NCBI GenBank assembly: GCA_964449895.1
Contig: CAYVBY010000015.1
Span: 1 to 55,927, forward strand
Reading direction: 5' to 3'
Length of the DNA: 55,927 nucleotides
DNA from: Intestinibacter sp964449895
GTDB taxonomy: Bacteria > Bacillota > Clostridia > Peptostreptococcales > Peptostreptococcaceae
Shown here: in pieces, positions 8,691-18,034 of the stretch
How positions within the stretch are numbered: the first letter of the stretch is position 1
Layout of the letters: each line of letters starts with the position of its first letter
Position numbers and translations under genes: made by a program
Notes under the pieces: model-generated
Seen by the model: the letters and a program-made list of their open reading frames with translations, nothing else
Databases searched by the model: none
What the model was told of the DNA's origin: nothing

Positions 8691-8909
8691 ATGAGAAGAA
8701 ATGTATATGCAAAACTAAATCAAGGAATGGATTCATTTTTAAGAGTAGCGATGACACTAAGAAGAAAAGAATTATCAGTAGAAGAAATAAGCATGAATAA
8801 AGAAAATTCAGGAATGTACCTTACAATAAATGAAGATGAAACTTCACTAGAAGAAGTAGTAAAACATATGAGAAAATTATATGATGTAACAGATTTACAA
8901 GTTCAATAA
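8691..8909 (+). CDS. Small ACT-domain protein, probable acetolactate synthase regulatory subunit (IlvN/IlvM-like)
   Basis: The 72-residue product is a single ACT-like fold: MDSFLRVAMTLRRKELSVEEI, then a beta-alpha-beta half ending DVTDLQVQ. IlvN/IlvM subunits bind valine, leucine or isoleucine and tune the acetolactate synthase catalytic subunit. It is shorter than IlvH (about 160 residues) and close to IlvM (about 85). It is the first gene behind the Ile T-box and is followed by ilvC and ilvB, which supports the role. The start follows a GGGGG-rich SD by 7-8 bases. Confidence 0.8.
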   Translation: MRRNVYAKLNQGMDSFLRVAMTLRRKELSVEEISMNKENSGMYLTINEDETSLEEVVKHMRKLYDVTDLQVQ

Positions 8910-9014
8910 TAATCTAAAAATTCAAAATTAAAAAAATACTAAGAAAATAGTATTAAATAAACAAAGTTAACAAAAATAATTAATATATATAAATAACAAG
9001 GGGGATTTTCAGAG

Positions 9015-10004
<990 letters not shown>

Positions 10005-10040
10005 ATAAAAATATTATTAAATAAAAAAAATAAAATTTTA

Positions 10041-10142
10041 ATGGTAAGTAATTAACACAAAAAAATATAAAAAAATATAAAAAAATAAATTAATACAGTA
10101 TATAAAAATAATATTATAAGGTAAATAATTAACACAAAAAAA
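10041..10142 (+). repeat. Pair of imperfect direct repeats in the ilvC-ilvB gap
   Basis: The words TGGTAAGTAATTAACACAAA (from about 10041) and AGGTAAATAATTAACACAAA (from about 10119) recur about 78 bp apart, each followed by a run of A. No function is evident. Confidence 0.5.
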
Positions 10143-10163
10143 TAAGATATATAATTTATTGAT

Positions 10164-10230
10164 TATAAAAATGCATATTTGGATATTATACGCACGATAG
10201 ATGGTATAATTTCCAATATGCATTTTATAA
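10164..10230. repeat. Long inverted repeat between ilvC and ilvB
   Basis: The arms run from TTATAAAAATGCATATTTGG (10164 on) to its near-complement ending at 10230, with only single-base bulges over about 27 bp and a loop of about 12. There is no T-run, so it is not a standard terminator. It may stabilise or process the mRNA, act as an attenuator, or be a small mobile remnant. Confidence 0.7.
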
Positions 10231-10294
10231 AGATACATTTAGGTGAATGAATAAAAGTAGATATTGAAGTTACTTTTTTTAAAAAAGAATTCAA

Positions 10295-10314
10295 TGTATA
10301 CTTTGTACAATACA
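10295..10314. promoter_or_regulatory. Possible operator half-sites upstream of ilvB
   Basis: TGTAT (10295-10299) and ATACA (10310-10314) form an interrupted palindrome about 60 bp before the ilvB start. It may be chance in AT-rich DNA. Confidence 0.25.
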
Positions 10315-10372
10315 TAATACATTTAAATAACAGGCAAAACGGCAGAAATAATTTAGAAGGGGGAATTTTAAT

Positions 10373-12052
10373 ATGCAAGGAGCTAATCTCATAATAGAAT
10401 GCTTAATAAAAGAAGGTGTAACCACTATGTTTGGTTATCCAGGAGGTACAGTAATACCTATATATGATGCTTTATATGATTATCAAGATCAAATAAATCA
10501 CATAAGAACTTCACATGAACAAGGTGCAGTTCATGCTGCAGATGGATATGCTAGAAGCTCTGGAAAAACTGGTGTATGTGTTGTTACGTCTGGACCTGGA
10601 GCTACTAATGCTGTTACAGGTATAGCCACTGCATATATGGATTCTTCACCTTTAGTAATAATATCAGGTCAAGTTGGAACAAGTTTGCTTGGTAAAGATA
10701 CATTTCAAGAAATAGATATAACTGGTGTAACTTATTCAATAACAAAACATAATTTTAGAGTTAGACATTTAGAAGATTTACCTAATATAATAAGAGAAGC
10801 TTTTACAATAGCAAATGAAGGAAGAAAAGGTCCAGTTCTTATAGATATACCAAAAGATTTACAAGTTACAGATATAGATTATAATATGGATGATTATGTA
10901 CCTTCAAATAAATATTTAAAGGTAAAAGATAAATTTCAACTAGAAGAAGAAAATGAAACTAAATTAAAATTGCAAGATGCTGCAGATTTAATAAAATGTT
11001 CTAAAAAACCTGTAATATATGCAGGAGGAGGAGTAAAATCCGTAGATCAATATAAATTATTAAATGATTTTTCTAAAAAGATAAATACTCCAGTTTTAAA
11101 TACACTTATGGGGCTTGGAAATATAGATAGAAAAAATCCTCTTTCTTTCGGTCTTGTTGGAATGCATGGAAGTAGAGAGGCAAATTTTGCAATATCAAAT
11201 TCAGATTTAGTTATAGCAATAGGAGCTCGATTTAGTGATAGAGTAATAGGTAATAAAGATGAATTTGCAAAAAATGCTAAGGTTATACAAATTGAAATAG
11301 ATTCATCTGAAATAGGCAAAAATATACCAGCAGAGGTAGCTTTAGTTGGAGATTTAGGCGATATACTTGAAGGACTTTTAGAAAAAGTTGAAGAAAAAGA
11401 AAATTCAGAGTGGTTAAAGGAAGTAGAATCTTTTAAAGACCATGATCATGATATAGATAAGAGTGTTTTCCATCCAAAAAATATATTAGAAGCGTTTAAT
11501 AAGAGATTAAAAGAAAATACTACAGTAGTAACAGATGTAGGTCAACATCAAATGTGGACTGCACAATACTGGAAATTTGAAGAAGGTAGAACATATATAA
11601 CTTCAGGTGGCTTAGGTACAATGGGGTTTGGTCTAGGAGCTGCAATAGGAACTAAGCTAGGAACTCCAGAGAGAAATGTACTTTTAGTTACTGGTGATGG
11701 TAGTTTTAAAATGAATTGTAATGAACTTGCAACAGTAGCTACAAAAGAATTACCTATGGTAATATTATTATTTAATAATAATGCTTTGGGAATGGTTAGA
11801 CAGTGGCAAAATTTATTCTCTGATAAGAGATATTCACAAACAGATATATATGATAAAACAAATTATGTAATGCTTGCAAAAGCATACGGAATGGAAGGAT
11901 ATAGTGCAGAAAATCTAGATGAATTAAATCAAATACTAGACAAATTAACATTTGATAAACCTGTACTTATAGAATGCAAAATAGACCATGACATAAATGT
12001 ATTTCCTATAGTTCCACCAAATGATAATTTACTTAATCTAATATGTAATTAA
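10373..12052 (+). CDS. ilvB: Acetolactate synthase large (catalytic) subunit
   Basis: This TPP enzyme condenses two pyruvates, or pyruvate with 2-oxobutyrate, at the first common step of branched-chain amino acid synthesis. The 559-residue product shows FGYPGGTVIPIYDAL, the catalytic-glutamate region SHEQGAVHAADGYAR near residue 46, the FAD/middle domain, and the TPP-Mg2+ motif GDGSFKMNCNEL with the paired NNN downstream. SD GGGGG precedes ATG. It is separated from ilvC by a 368-bp spacer with inverted and direct repeats, so it could have its own promoter or be expressed by read-through. No ilvD or ilvA lies in the window. Confidence 0.96.
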   Translation: MQGANLIIECLIKEGVTTMFGYPGGTVIPIYDALYDYQDQINHIRTSHEQGAVHAADGYARSSGKTGVCVVTSGPGATNAVTGIATAYMDSSPLVIISGQVGTSLLGKDTFQEIDITGVTYSITKHNFRVRHLEDLPNIIREAFTIANEGRKGPVLIDIPKDLQVTDIDYNMDDYVPSNKYLKVKDKFQLEEENETKLKLQDAADLIKCSKKPVIYAGGGVKSVDQYKLLNDFSKKINTPVLNTLMGLGNIDRKNPLSFGLVGMHGSREANFAISNSDLVIAIGARFSDRVIGNKDEFAKNAKVIQIEIDSSEIGKNIPAEVALVGDLGDILEGLLEKVEEKENSEWLKEVESFKDHDHDIDKSVFHPKNILEAFNKRLKENTTVVTDVGQHQMWTAQYWKFEEGRTYITSGGLGTMGFGLGAAIGTKLGTPERNVLLVTGDGSFKMNCNELATVATKELPMVILLFNNNALGMVRQWQNLFSDKRYSQTDIYDKTNYVMLAKAYGMEGYSAENLDELNQILDKLTFDKPVLIECKIDHDINVFPIVPPNDNLLNLICN

Positions 12053-12075
12053 TTATTTAATATTTAATCATTGCT

Positions 12076-12115
12076 AAAAAAGTGACAAAATAAAATTTAT
12101 TTGTCGCTTTTTTTT
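12076..12115 (+). terminator. Terminator of the ilv operon
   Basis: The stem AAAAAAGTGACAAA pairs with TTTGTCGCTTTTTT and continues into a T-run. Confidence 0.85.
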
Positions 12116-12142
12116 ATAAATTTATTTTAATTATAAATTTAT

Positions 12143-12172
12143 AAAAAAAACACGATAATTAAATTATCGTGT
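12143..12172 (-). terminator. Minus-strand terminator about 200 nt beyond the MATE gene stop
   Basis: On the minus strand, ACACGATAATT / AATTATCGTGT is followed by eight T. The 12173-12370 interval between the MATE stop and this site holds no open frame that I can support; it is either a long 3'-UTR or a small RNA. Confidence 0.8.
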
Positions 12173-12370
12173 AAGGGTGGGTTAAATTATTTAAGCTATT
12201 GCTAATTTTATATTTATATAACAACATTTCTTAATTAATATAGTATAATATCTTACTTATTAAATCAATTCATTATAGGAAAAATTCATTCCATTTAGGA
12301 ATAGGTTTTGGTAATTAATTCGATTTAATAATATTTATTGTGATAGTTTAATAACAAACAAAAAATATTA

Positions 12371-13783
12371 TTAATTAGTATCTAATTTATTTTTTTCTAA
12401 TTCATCTAATTTTTTCATATTTTTAAATTCAAAAAATGCCATAAAAGATGCTACAAAAAACGCTGTCAAATCTGCAATTGGTGCAGCATAAAGTATTCCA
12501 TCTATGCCCATAAATTTAGGCAATATTATAATAAGTGGTAGAAGAAATATAATTTGTCTTGTAAGTGATAAAAAAGCGCCTTTTAGAGGCTTTCCTATAG
12601 ATGAAAAAAGTGTAGATGTAACTGGTTGAATAAAGTTTATAAAAATAAAAAATAAGTATATTCTAAAGTAATTTGATCCAAACTCATAATACATTTCGTT
12701 TCCTTCTCCAAACATTGATAAAATTTGTCTAGGGAAAATTTGAAATAATAAAAATGCTACTATTGATATAGAAGCTGCAAATACATTTGCTAGCTTATAT
12801 ACTTGTTTAACTCTATCGTATTTTTTAGCTCCATAGTTGAAACTTTCAATAGGCTGACATCCTTGTCCAATTCCTATTACAACTGAGAAAAATATTTGAC
12901 CTACTTTCATTACTATTCCTGCACATGCAAGAGGTATTGCTTCACCGTATATTGAAAGTGCTCCATAATATTTAAGTGAATTATTTAAAACTACTTGAAC
13001 AACCATCATAGCCATTTGATTCATAAATGATGCAGTACCAGTAGATGAAATTTGTTTAACATAATTTATTTTTATTTTAAAGTGTTCTTTAATAAGCTTT
13101 ACAGTTTTATACTTTCTTAAGTAAAAAATTACTATAAGGCCTGATACTATTTGTCCTATTATTGTAGCAAATGCAGCTCCTACCATTCCTAAATTAAATC
13201 CAATTAAAAATATTGCATCAAGAATTATATTTATTATAGCTCCTGATAAAGTACAAATCATAGCAAGCTTAGGATTTCCATCTGCACGAATAATATGTCC
13301 TCCTCCAATTGATAATATAAAAAATGGAAAACCAATTGCAGTAATTCTCATATAAGATTTTGCATAAGGCAGTACTTCTTTTGGAGAACCACAAGCTATT
13401 AAAAGAGGATCTAGAAAAATTTGAACTATAAGAATAAATATAATACCTATTATCACCATCATTGATGTTGCATTTCCAATAAAAAATCCTGCTTTTTCTT
13501 TCTCTCCTCTACCCATAGATAAGTTAAAACAAGAAGCACCACCTATTCCACATAAAAGAGCAAATGCTACACATGGAGTAGATATTGGAAAGACCACATT
13601 TGTAGCTGCATTACCTAGAGTACCTACAGTTTGACCTATAAATAATTGGTCTACGATATTATAAAAAGAACTAACTATCATTGCGATTATACTTGGTATA
13701 GTGAAATCTTTTATGAGTTTGGGAATTGGTTCAGTACCGAGTGGATTTTCTTTTTTTAAATCTTTGTTTTGTGAGTTTATCAT
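12371..13783 (-). CDS. MATE family efflux transporter
   Basis: The 470-residue protein has about twelve hydrophobic segments in two related halves. It shows the MATE opening PIPKLIKDFTIPSIIAMIVSS, the FNIVDQLFIGQ-like stretch FYNIVDQLFIGQTVG, and GIGQGCQPIESFNYGAKKYDRV in the second half, as in NorM/VmrA/MepA relatives. MATE proteins expel cationic drugs or metabolites using Na+ or H+ gradients; the substrate is unknown. The start follows AGGAGG by 8 bases. The gene is monocistronic with a distant terminator. Confidence 0.92.
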   Translation of the reverse strand: MINSQNKDLKKENPLGTEPIPKLIKDFTIPSIIAMIVSSFYNIVDQLFIGQTVGTLGNAATNVVFPISTPCVAFALLCGIGGASCFNLSMGRGEKEKAGFFIGNATSMMVIIGIIFILIVQIFLDPLLIACGSPKEVLPYAKSYMRITAIGFPFFILSIGGGHIIRADGNPKLAMICTLSGAIINIILDAIFLIGFNLGMVGAAFATIIGQIVSGLIVIFYLRKYKTVKLIKEHFKIKINYVKQISSTGTASFMNQMAMMVVQVVLNNSLKYYGALSIYGEAIPLACAGIVMKVGQIFFSVVIGIGQGCQPIESFNYGAKKYDRVKQVYKLANVFAASISIVAFLLFQIFPRQILSMFGEGNEMYYEFGSNYFRIYLFFIFINFIQPVTSTLFSSIGKPLKGAFLSLTRQIIFLLPLIIILPKFMGIDGILYAAPIADLTAFFVASFMAFFEFKNMKKLDELEKNKLDTN

Positions 13784-14091
13784 AAATTTTACCTCCTTAA
13801 ATTTTTATTTTTAAATTAATTTACTTATTATATAAATATTTATGATTAATACTTTAATAAACAATTATAGTAGATAAATTTGTTTTATATATTATAACTT
13901 ATATTAGAAGAAACATAATAATTTTATAATATAAATTATATTATTTTAAAAATTATAAATAAATATTATTATCTATGCATTTAAAAGTTTTTTTAGATTA
14001 TTAAATTAAGGATTTTCTTATAAAAAAAATTCACATACATGCATTAATAATATATAATACCTATTAAAGAAAAAATTTAAGGAGGCATATT
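13784..14091. other. AT-rich divergent intergenic region
   Basis: This gap between the MATE gene and the 58-residue gene holds one recognisable promoter (listed separately) and otherwise only A/T runs. Confidence 0.5.
14030..14058 (+). promoter_or_regulatory. Promoter of the 58-residue gene
   Basis: TTCACA (14030-14035), a 17-bp spacer and a perfect TATAAT (14053-14058). Confidence 0.65.
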
Positions 14092-14268
14092 ATGGCTGAA
14101 CAAAGAATAACAGGCTCTTCACAAAGAAATGCAAAGGATGTAGCTTATGAGCTTACTGAACTATATTACACTACAGTTGTAAACAAAGAAAATACAAAGG
14201 AAGTTTTACCTGAAGAAGTAGCTGAAACTTATTTAAAAATTTATAATAAAATAACTGGAGTAAAATAA
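14092..14268 (+). CDS. Conserved-looking 58-residue protein of unknown function
   Basis: An ATG at 14092 follows AAGGAGG by 7 bases and a good promoter, and an intrinsic terminator comes right after the stop, so this is a complete small transcription unit. The product (MAEQRITGSSQRNAKDVAYE at the start) is soluble, charged and probably helical, with no Cys, no signal peptide and no membrane segment. I do not recognise the family. The strong expression signals make a real protein likely. Confidence 0.75.
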   Translation: MAEQRITGSSQRNAKDVAYELTELYYTTVVNKENTKEVLPEEVAETYLKIYNKITGVK

Positions 14269-14578
14269 ATATTATATTAAAAAATGGATATTATAAAAGG
14301 ACATACAAAAAAATTGGTATGTCCTTTTATTTTTTAAAATTAATGCTACAAACACCAAATTAAAAAAATTAAAAATGAAAATGTTTTCTTTAAAATATTG
14401 TATTTACTTACTAAAAAAAAGAATATACAATATACATATACAAACAATCTTGGTATAAAAAGACATTATTTTAAAATTTTAAAGTAGATATACAAATAAA
14501 AATTTTACTTTAAATTTTTAAAAGTAATTAATAAAACATAGAAAATTATAAAGTTTAAAAATTGAAAGAGGGAAAATT
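14269..14578. other. Intergenic region upstream of phosphoglucomutase
   Basis: Apart from the terminator at 14295, the gap holds ATATTGTAT and its complement ATACAATAT about 30 bp apart (near 14396 and 14427), possibly an operator. No gene is supportable. Confidence 0.4.
14295..14334 (+). terminator. Terminator after the 58-residue gene
   Basis: AAAAGGACATAC pairs with GTATGTCCTTTT and is followed by a T-rich tail. Confidence 0.88.
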
Positions 14579-16276
14579 ATGAATTACAAAGAAATTTACA
14601 ACAATTGGCTAGAAAGTGATTATTTCGATGCTGAAACAAAAAAAGAATTAGAAAATATTAAGGGAAATGAAAAAGAAATAGAAGACAGATTCTATACTGA
14701 TTTAGAATTTGGTACAGCAGGACTTAGAGGTGTAATAGCAGCTGGAACTAACAGAATAAATATATACACAGTTAGAAGAGCTACTTTTGGTCTTGCAAAT
14801 TATATAATAAAAAATACTACTGAAGAAGAAAAATCGAGAGGTGTAGTAATAGCTCACGATAATAGACATATGTCTAGAGAATTTTGTTTAGAAGCAGCTA
14901 ATACTTTAGCAGCTTGTGGAATAAAAGCTTATATATTTGATGGACTTAGAACAACTCCTGAATTATCTTTTGCAGTTAGAAAATTACATACAATAGCAGG
15001 TATAGTTATAACAGCAAGCCATAATCCACCAGAATATAATGGTTATAAAGTATATTGGGAAGATGGAGCTCAAGTTATGCCTGAAATAGCTTCTTTAATA
15101 ACTGAGGAAGTAAACTCTATAAAAGATTATTCTACAATACCTACTATAAAAGAAAATCAAAAAGATTTAGTAATAATGTTAGGAAAAGAACAAGATACTG
15201 CATTTATAGAAGCTATAAAAACACAAGTTATAAAAAATGAATTAATCAAAAAAGTAGGAAAAGAATTTAAAATAGTATATACTCCACTTTGTGGAACAGG
15301 AAATGTACCTGTAAGTCGTGCATTAAAAGAAGTAGGATTTGAAAATGTATTAATAGTTTCTGAAGAACAAAATCCAGATCCAAACTTTGCAGGAATAACA
15401 TACCCAAATCCAGAAGAACATAAAGCTTTAACTAGAGGTATAGCTTTAGCAAAATCTCAAGGTGCTGATTTAGTTATGGCAACTGACCCAGACTGCGATA
15501 GAGTAGGTGTAGCTGTAAGAACTACAACTGGAGATTATGCACTTCTTACTGGAAATCAAATAGGTGCAATGCTTACTAATTACATAATAGAAAGCTCTAA
15601 AGAAGAAGGAAAATTAGATCCTAAAGCTACTTTAGTAAAAACTATAGTAACTTCAGAATTTGGAGCAGATATAGCAAGAGCTAATAATTTAGATGTTATA
15701 AATGTTCTTACAGGATTTAAATTTATAGGTGAAAAAATAAAATCATTTGAAGAAAGTGGAGAAAAATCATATTTATTTGGATATGAAGAAAGTTATGGAT
15801 ACTTAGTTGGAACTCATGCTAGAGATAAAGATGGTGTAGTTGCTTCTTTATTAATAGCTGAAATGGCAGCTTATTACTATGACAAAGGTCTAAGCTTATA
15901 TGAAGGATTAGAAGAATTATACAAAAAATATGGATATTTCAAAGAAAAAACTATATCATTAACTTTAAAAGGTATAGAAGGTATAGCAAAAATAAAAGAA
16001 ATAATAACTTACTTTAGAGAAAATGATATAAATGAATTTAATCAAACAAAAGTTGTAGAGTTAAAAGATTACCAAGATGGTATAGATGGACTTCCAAAAT
16101 CTAATGTATTAAAATACTTCTTAGAAGATGGATCTTGGATAGCTGTCAGACCTTCTGGTACTGAACCAAAACTTAAATTCTATGTAGCTGTAAAAGGTGA
16201 AGACGAAGCTAAATGTTTAGATAAAATAGCTAATATAGAATCTGATATAAATAAAATAATTGAAAAAGTTATGTAA
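14579..16276 (+). CDS. pgcA: Phospho-sugar mutase (phosphoglucomutase / phosphomannomutase, PgcA type)
   Basis: The enzyme interconverts glucose-1-phosphate and glucose-6-phosphate (possibly also mannose or other hexose phosphates), feeding glycogen, cell-wall and glycolipid sugars. The 565-residue length is that of PgcA. The four functional loops are present: phosphoserine TASHNPPEYNGYKVYW with S147, metal loop DPDCDR near 311, sugar loop GYEESYGYL near 404, and phosphate-binding RPSGTEPK near the C-terminus. The SD GAGGG precedes ATG. It is a single-gene unit with a terminator at 16347. Substrate preference beyond glucose is not visible. Confidence 0.93.
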   Translation: MNYKEIYNNWLESDYFDAETKKELENIKGNEKEIEDRFYTDLEFGTAGLRGVIAAGTNRINIYTVRRATFGLANYIIKNTTEEEKSRGVVIAHDNRHMSREFCLEAANTLAACGIKAYIFDGLRTTPELSFAVRKLHTIAGIVITASHNPPEYNGYKVYWEDGAQVMPEIASLITEEVNSIKDYSTIPTIKENQKDLVIMLGKEQDTAFIEAIKTQVIKNELIKKVGKEFKIVYTPLCGTGNVPVSRALKEVGFENVLIVSEEQNPDPNFAGITYPNPEEHKALTRGIALAKSQGADLVMATDPDCDRVGVAVRTTTGDYALLTGNQIGAMLTNYIIESSKEEGKLDPKATLVKTIVTSEFGADIARANNLDVINVLTGFKFIGEKIKSFEESGEKSYLFGYEESYGYLVGTHARDKDGVVASLLIAEMAAYYYDKGLSLYEGLEELYKKYGYFKEKTISLTLKGIEGIAKIKEIITYFRENDINEFNQTKVVELKDYQDGIDGLPKSNVLKYFLEDGSWIAVRPSGTEPKLKFYVAVKGEDEAKCLDKIANIESDINKIIEKVM

Positions 16277-16346
16277 TTATAATATTTAGAGTTGATTTTA
16301 CTATTGAAAATAGATAAACCGTTTAATAAAATATAATAATTTTACT

Positions 16347-16389
16347 AAAAATGCTATGTGAATTTTAAAATTTACATAGCATTTTTTTT
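16347..16389 (+). terminator. Terminator after phosphoglucomutase
   Basis: AAATGCTATGTGAATTTT pairs with its near-complement ending in ATAGCATTTTTTTT. Confidence 0.85.
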
Positions 16390-16475
16390 ATTGCATATAA
16401 TTTGAAATAGGAGATAATATTAAAATTTGAAATAAAAGATAAATTAGTATATATTTAATATAATATTTAAAATAG

Positions 16476-17372
16476 GTGGTGAAAATTATAAAAAATATTA
16501 TTAAAAAAATATCAATTATTAAAACAAATTTTGAAAAAAAATACGGTAAAGTAGATTTATCAAATATAACATCTAGAGCTGCAGAAGTTGCTTTTTTTAT
16601 GTTGTTAAGTCTTTTTCCTTTTTTATTATTTACAATAAGTGCCATAGTTTTTATACCAGATATATATTTAAATAAATATATAAATATTCTCTCAATTGTA
16701 ATACCATCTAGTGCCTTTGTTGTATTTGAAGGACTTATTAGATCTATTATAGGAAATAGAAGCATTAAACTTGTAATAACAAGTTTTTTTCTAGCAATAT
16801 GGTCTATGTCTAAGGCTGTAAAATCTTTAATAAGAGGTGTAAATAGATCTTATGGGGTAAATGAGACAAGGTCATTTTTTAGAGTTTTATTTATGTCTAT
16901 AATTTTTATAATAATGCTTTTATTTATGATTATAGTATCTATATTTTTATTGATTTGTGGTGAAAGTATAGGCAGATTTGTGTTTGATTTTATAAAATTA
17001 GATAAATACTTTATATATATATGGAATATTTGTAGGTATATTGTAGGTATTTGCGTAATAGTAGTTATATTAGTTACTTTATATACTGTAATGCCAAATA
17101 CAAATATGAAGGCTAAGGACTCTATTTATGGAGCAGTAGTATCTACTTTACTTTGGATTTTAGTATCGTATGTTTATTCTTTTTATGTAAATAATTTTGC
17201 AACCTATGATGTGATTTATGGAAGTTTAGGAGGCGTAATAGTATTGATGACCTGGATTTATTTAAGTAGCTGGACTATTTTAATAGGCTCTGAAGTAAAT
17301 GCTAGACGTATGTACAAAAAAAGAAAAAATACTAAAATAAAAAAAACAAATCACTTAGATAAAAAAATTTAA
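16476..17372 (+). CDS. YihY/BrkB-family membrane protein
   Basis: This roughly 298-residue protein has six predicted membrane segments and family motifs: RAAEVAFFMLLSLFPFLLF at the start of the domain, SMSKAVKSLIRGVNRSYG, and a C-terminal GGVIVLMTWIYLSSWTILIGSE stretch. The family was once called ribonuclease BN, but that activity belongs to a different protein; the function is unknown. The start is uncertain: GTG at 16476 or 16479 overlaps the only SD-like sequence (AGGTGGTG), and a rare ATT at 16485 would be spaced a few bases after it. The C-terminus is Lys-rich. Confidence 0.85.
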   Translation: MVKIIKNIIKKISIIKTNFEKKYGKVDLSNITSRAAEVAFFMLLSLFPFLLFTISAIVFIPDIYLNKYINILSIVIPSSAFVVFEGLIRSIIGNRSIKLVITSFFLAIWSMSKAVKSLIRGVNRSYGVNETRSFFRVLFMSIIFIIMLLFMIIVSIFLLICGESIGRFVFDFIKLDKYFIYIWNICRYIVGICVIVVILVTLYTVMPNTNMKAKDSIYGAVVSTLLWILVSYVYSFYVNNFATYDVIYGSLGGVIVLMTWIYLSSWTILIGSEVNARRMYKKRKNTKIKKTNHLDKKI

Positions 17373-17391
17373 AAAAATAAAAAAAAGAATG

Positions 17392-17420
17392 TTGACAATT
17401 TTCAAAAAATAAACTACTAT
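17392..17420 (+). promoter_or_regulatory. Promoter of the hom leader with an embedded CodY-like site
   Basis: TTGACA (17392-17397), a 17-bp spacer and TACTAT (17415-17420). The spacer contains AATTTTCAAAAAATA (17397-17411), two mismatches from the CodY consensus; repressor binding there would block RNA polymerase, but this is inference. Confidence 0.7.
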
Positions 17421-17424
17421 ATAT

Positions 17425-17690
17425 ATCAAACCTAAATAAAAAAGGCAATGAACAGGAAGAGTAAATCTAATTCGGTTTACAGAGAGGAAAATTAAAAGCT
17501 GGAATATTTTCTAAATTAGAGGGATTGAAAACTACCTGGGAGCTGTGGTCTGAAGTTATAAAGTATATTATTTTAGTAAGACTTACCGTCAGTCGCGTTA
17601 AGACATTGAGTGGATTTTTATCAAATTAGGTGGAACCGCGGGAAAGTATCTCGTCCTTTTGTTACAAGGGACGAGTTTTTTTATTATAAA
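17425..17690 (+). promoter_or_regulatory. T-box leader 1 of hom, threonine-type
   Basis: The Stem I core (ACAGAGAGG, AAAGCTGG) is followed by the proposed specifier ACT (Thr) at 17531-17533; the next triplet ACC is also Thr, so the assignment survives a frame shift. The T-box TTAGGTGGAACCGCGG ends near 17641. TGGA would pair with a U discriminator base, as found on Firmicute tRNA-Thr. Terminator: CTCGTCC (17650-17656) / GGACGAG (17669-17675) plus seven T. Confidence 0.92.
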
Positions 17691-17699
17691 ATTTAAATA

Positions 17700-17948
17700 T
17701 AAAAAGGCAATGAACAGGAAGAGTAAATCTAATTCGGTTTACAGAGAGGAAAATTAAAAGCTGGAATATTTTCTAAATTAGAGGGATTGAAAACTACCTG
17801 GGAGCTGTGGTCCGAAGTTATAAAGTATTTATTTTAGTAAGATTTACCGTTAGTCGCGTTAAGATATTGAGTGAGTTATATTATATATAACTAATTAGGG
17901 TGGAACCGCGAAGACTCGTCCCTTTTATGGGATGAGTCTTTTTTTCTT
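17700..17948 (+). promoter_or_regulatory. T-box leader 2 of hom, threonine-type, near-copy of leader 1
   Basis: Bases 17703-17812 are identical to 17441-17550 (110 nt); later parts diverge. The specifier ACT is at 17793-17795, the T-box TTAGGGTGGAACCGCG ends at 17910, and the terminator pairs GACTCGTCCC (17913-17922) with GGGATGAGTC (17929-17938) before a T-run. No separate promoter is visible between the copies, so transcription must pass both. Confidence 0.92.
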
Positions 17949-18034
17949 ATAACATACATTGAAATTATGAATAAATATAATTTCAATAGATCTTAATAAA
18001 AAATAATAAATATATGAAAATGGGAGGTAACAAA

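Noticed and set aside
10038..10378. Minus-strand open frames in the ilvC-ilvB spacer
   Set aside because: They are Ile/Tyr/Phe/Lys-rich, cross the inverted repeat, and have no SD; they look like chance in AT-rich DNA.
17441..17948. tRNA- or ncRNA-like structure upstream of hom
   Set aside because: Every element fits T-box leaders (specifier, T-box, terminator); no CCA-ended tRNA cloverleaf is present.
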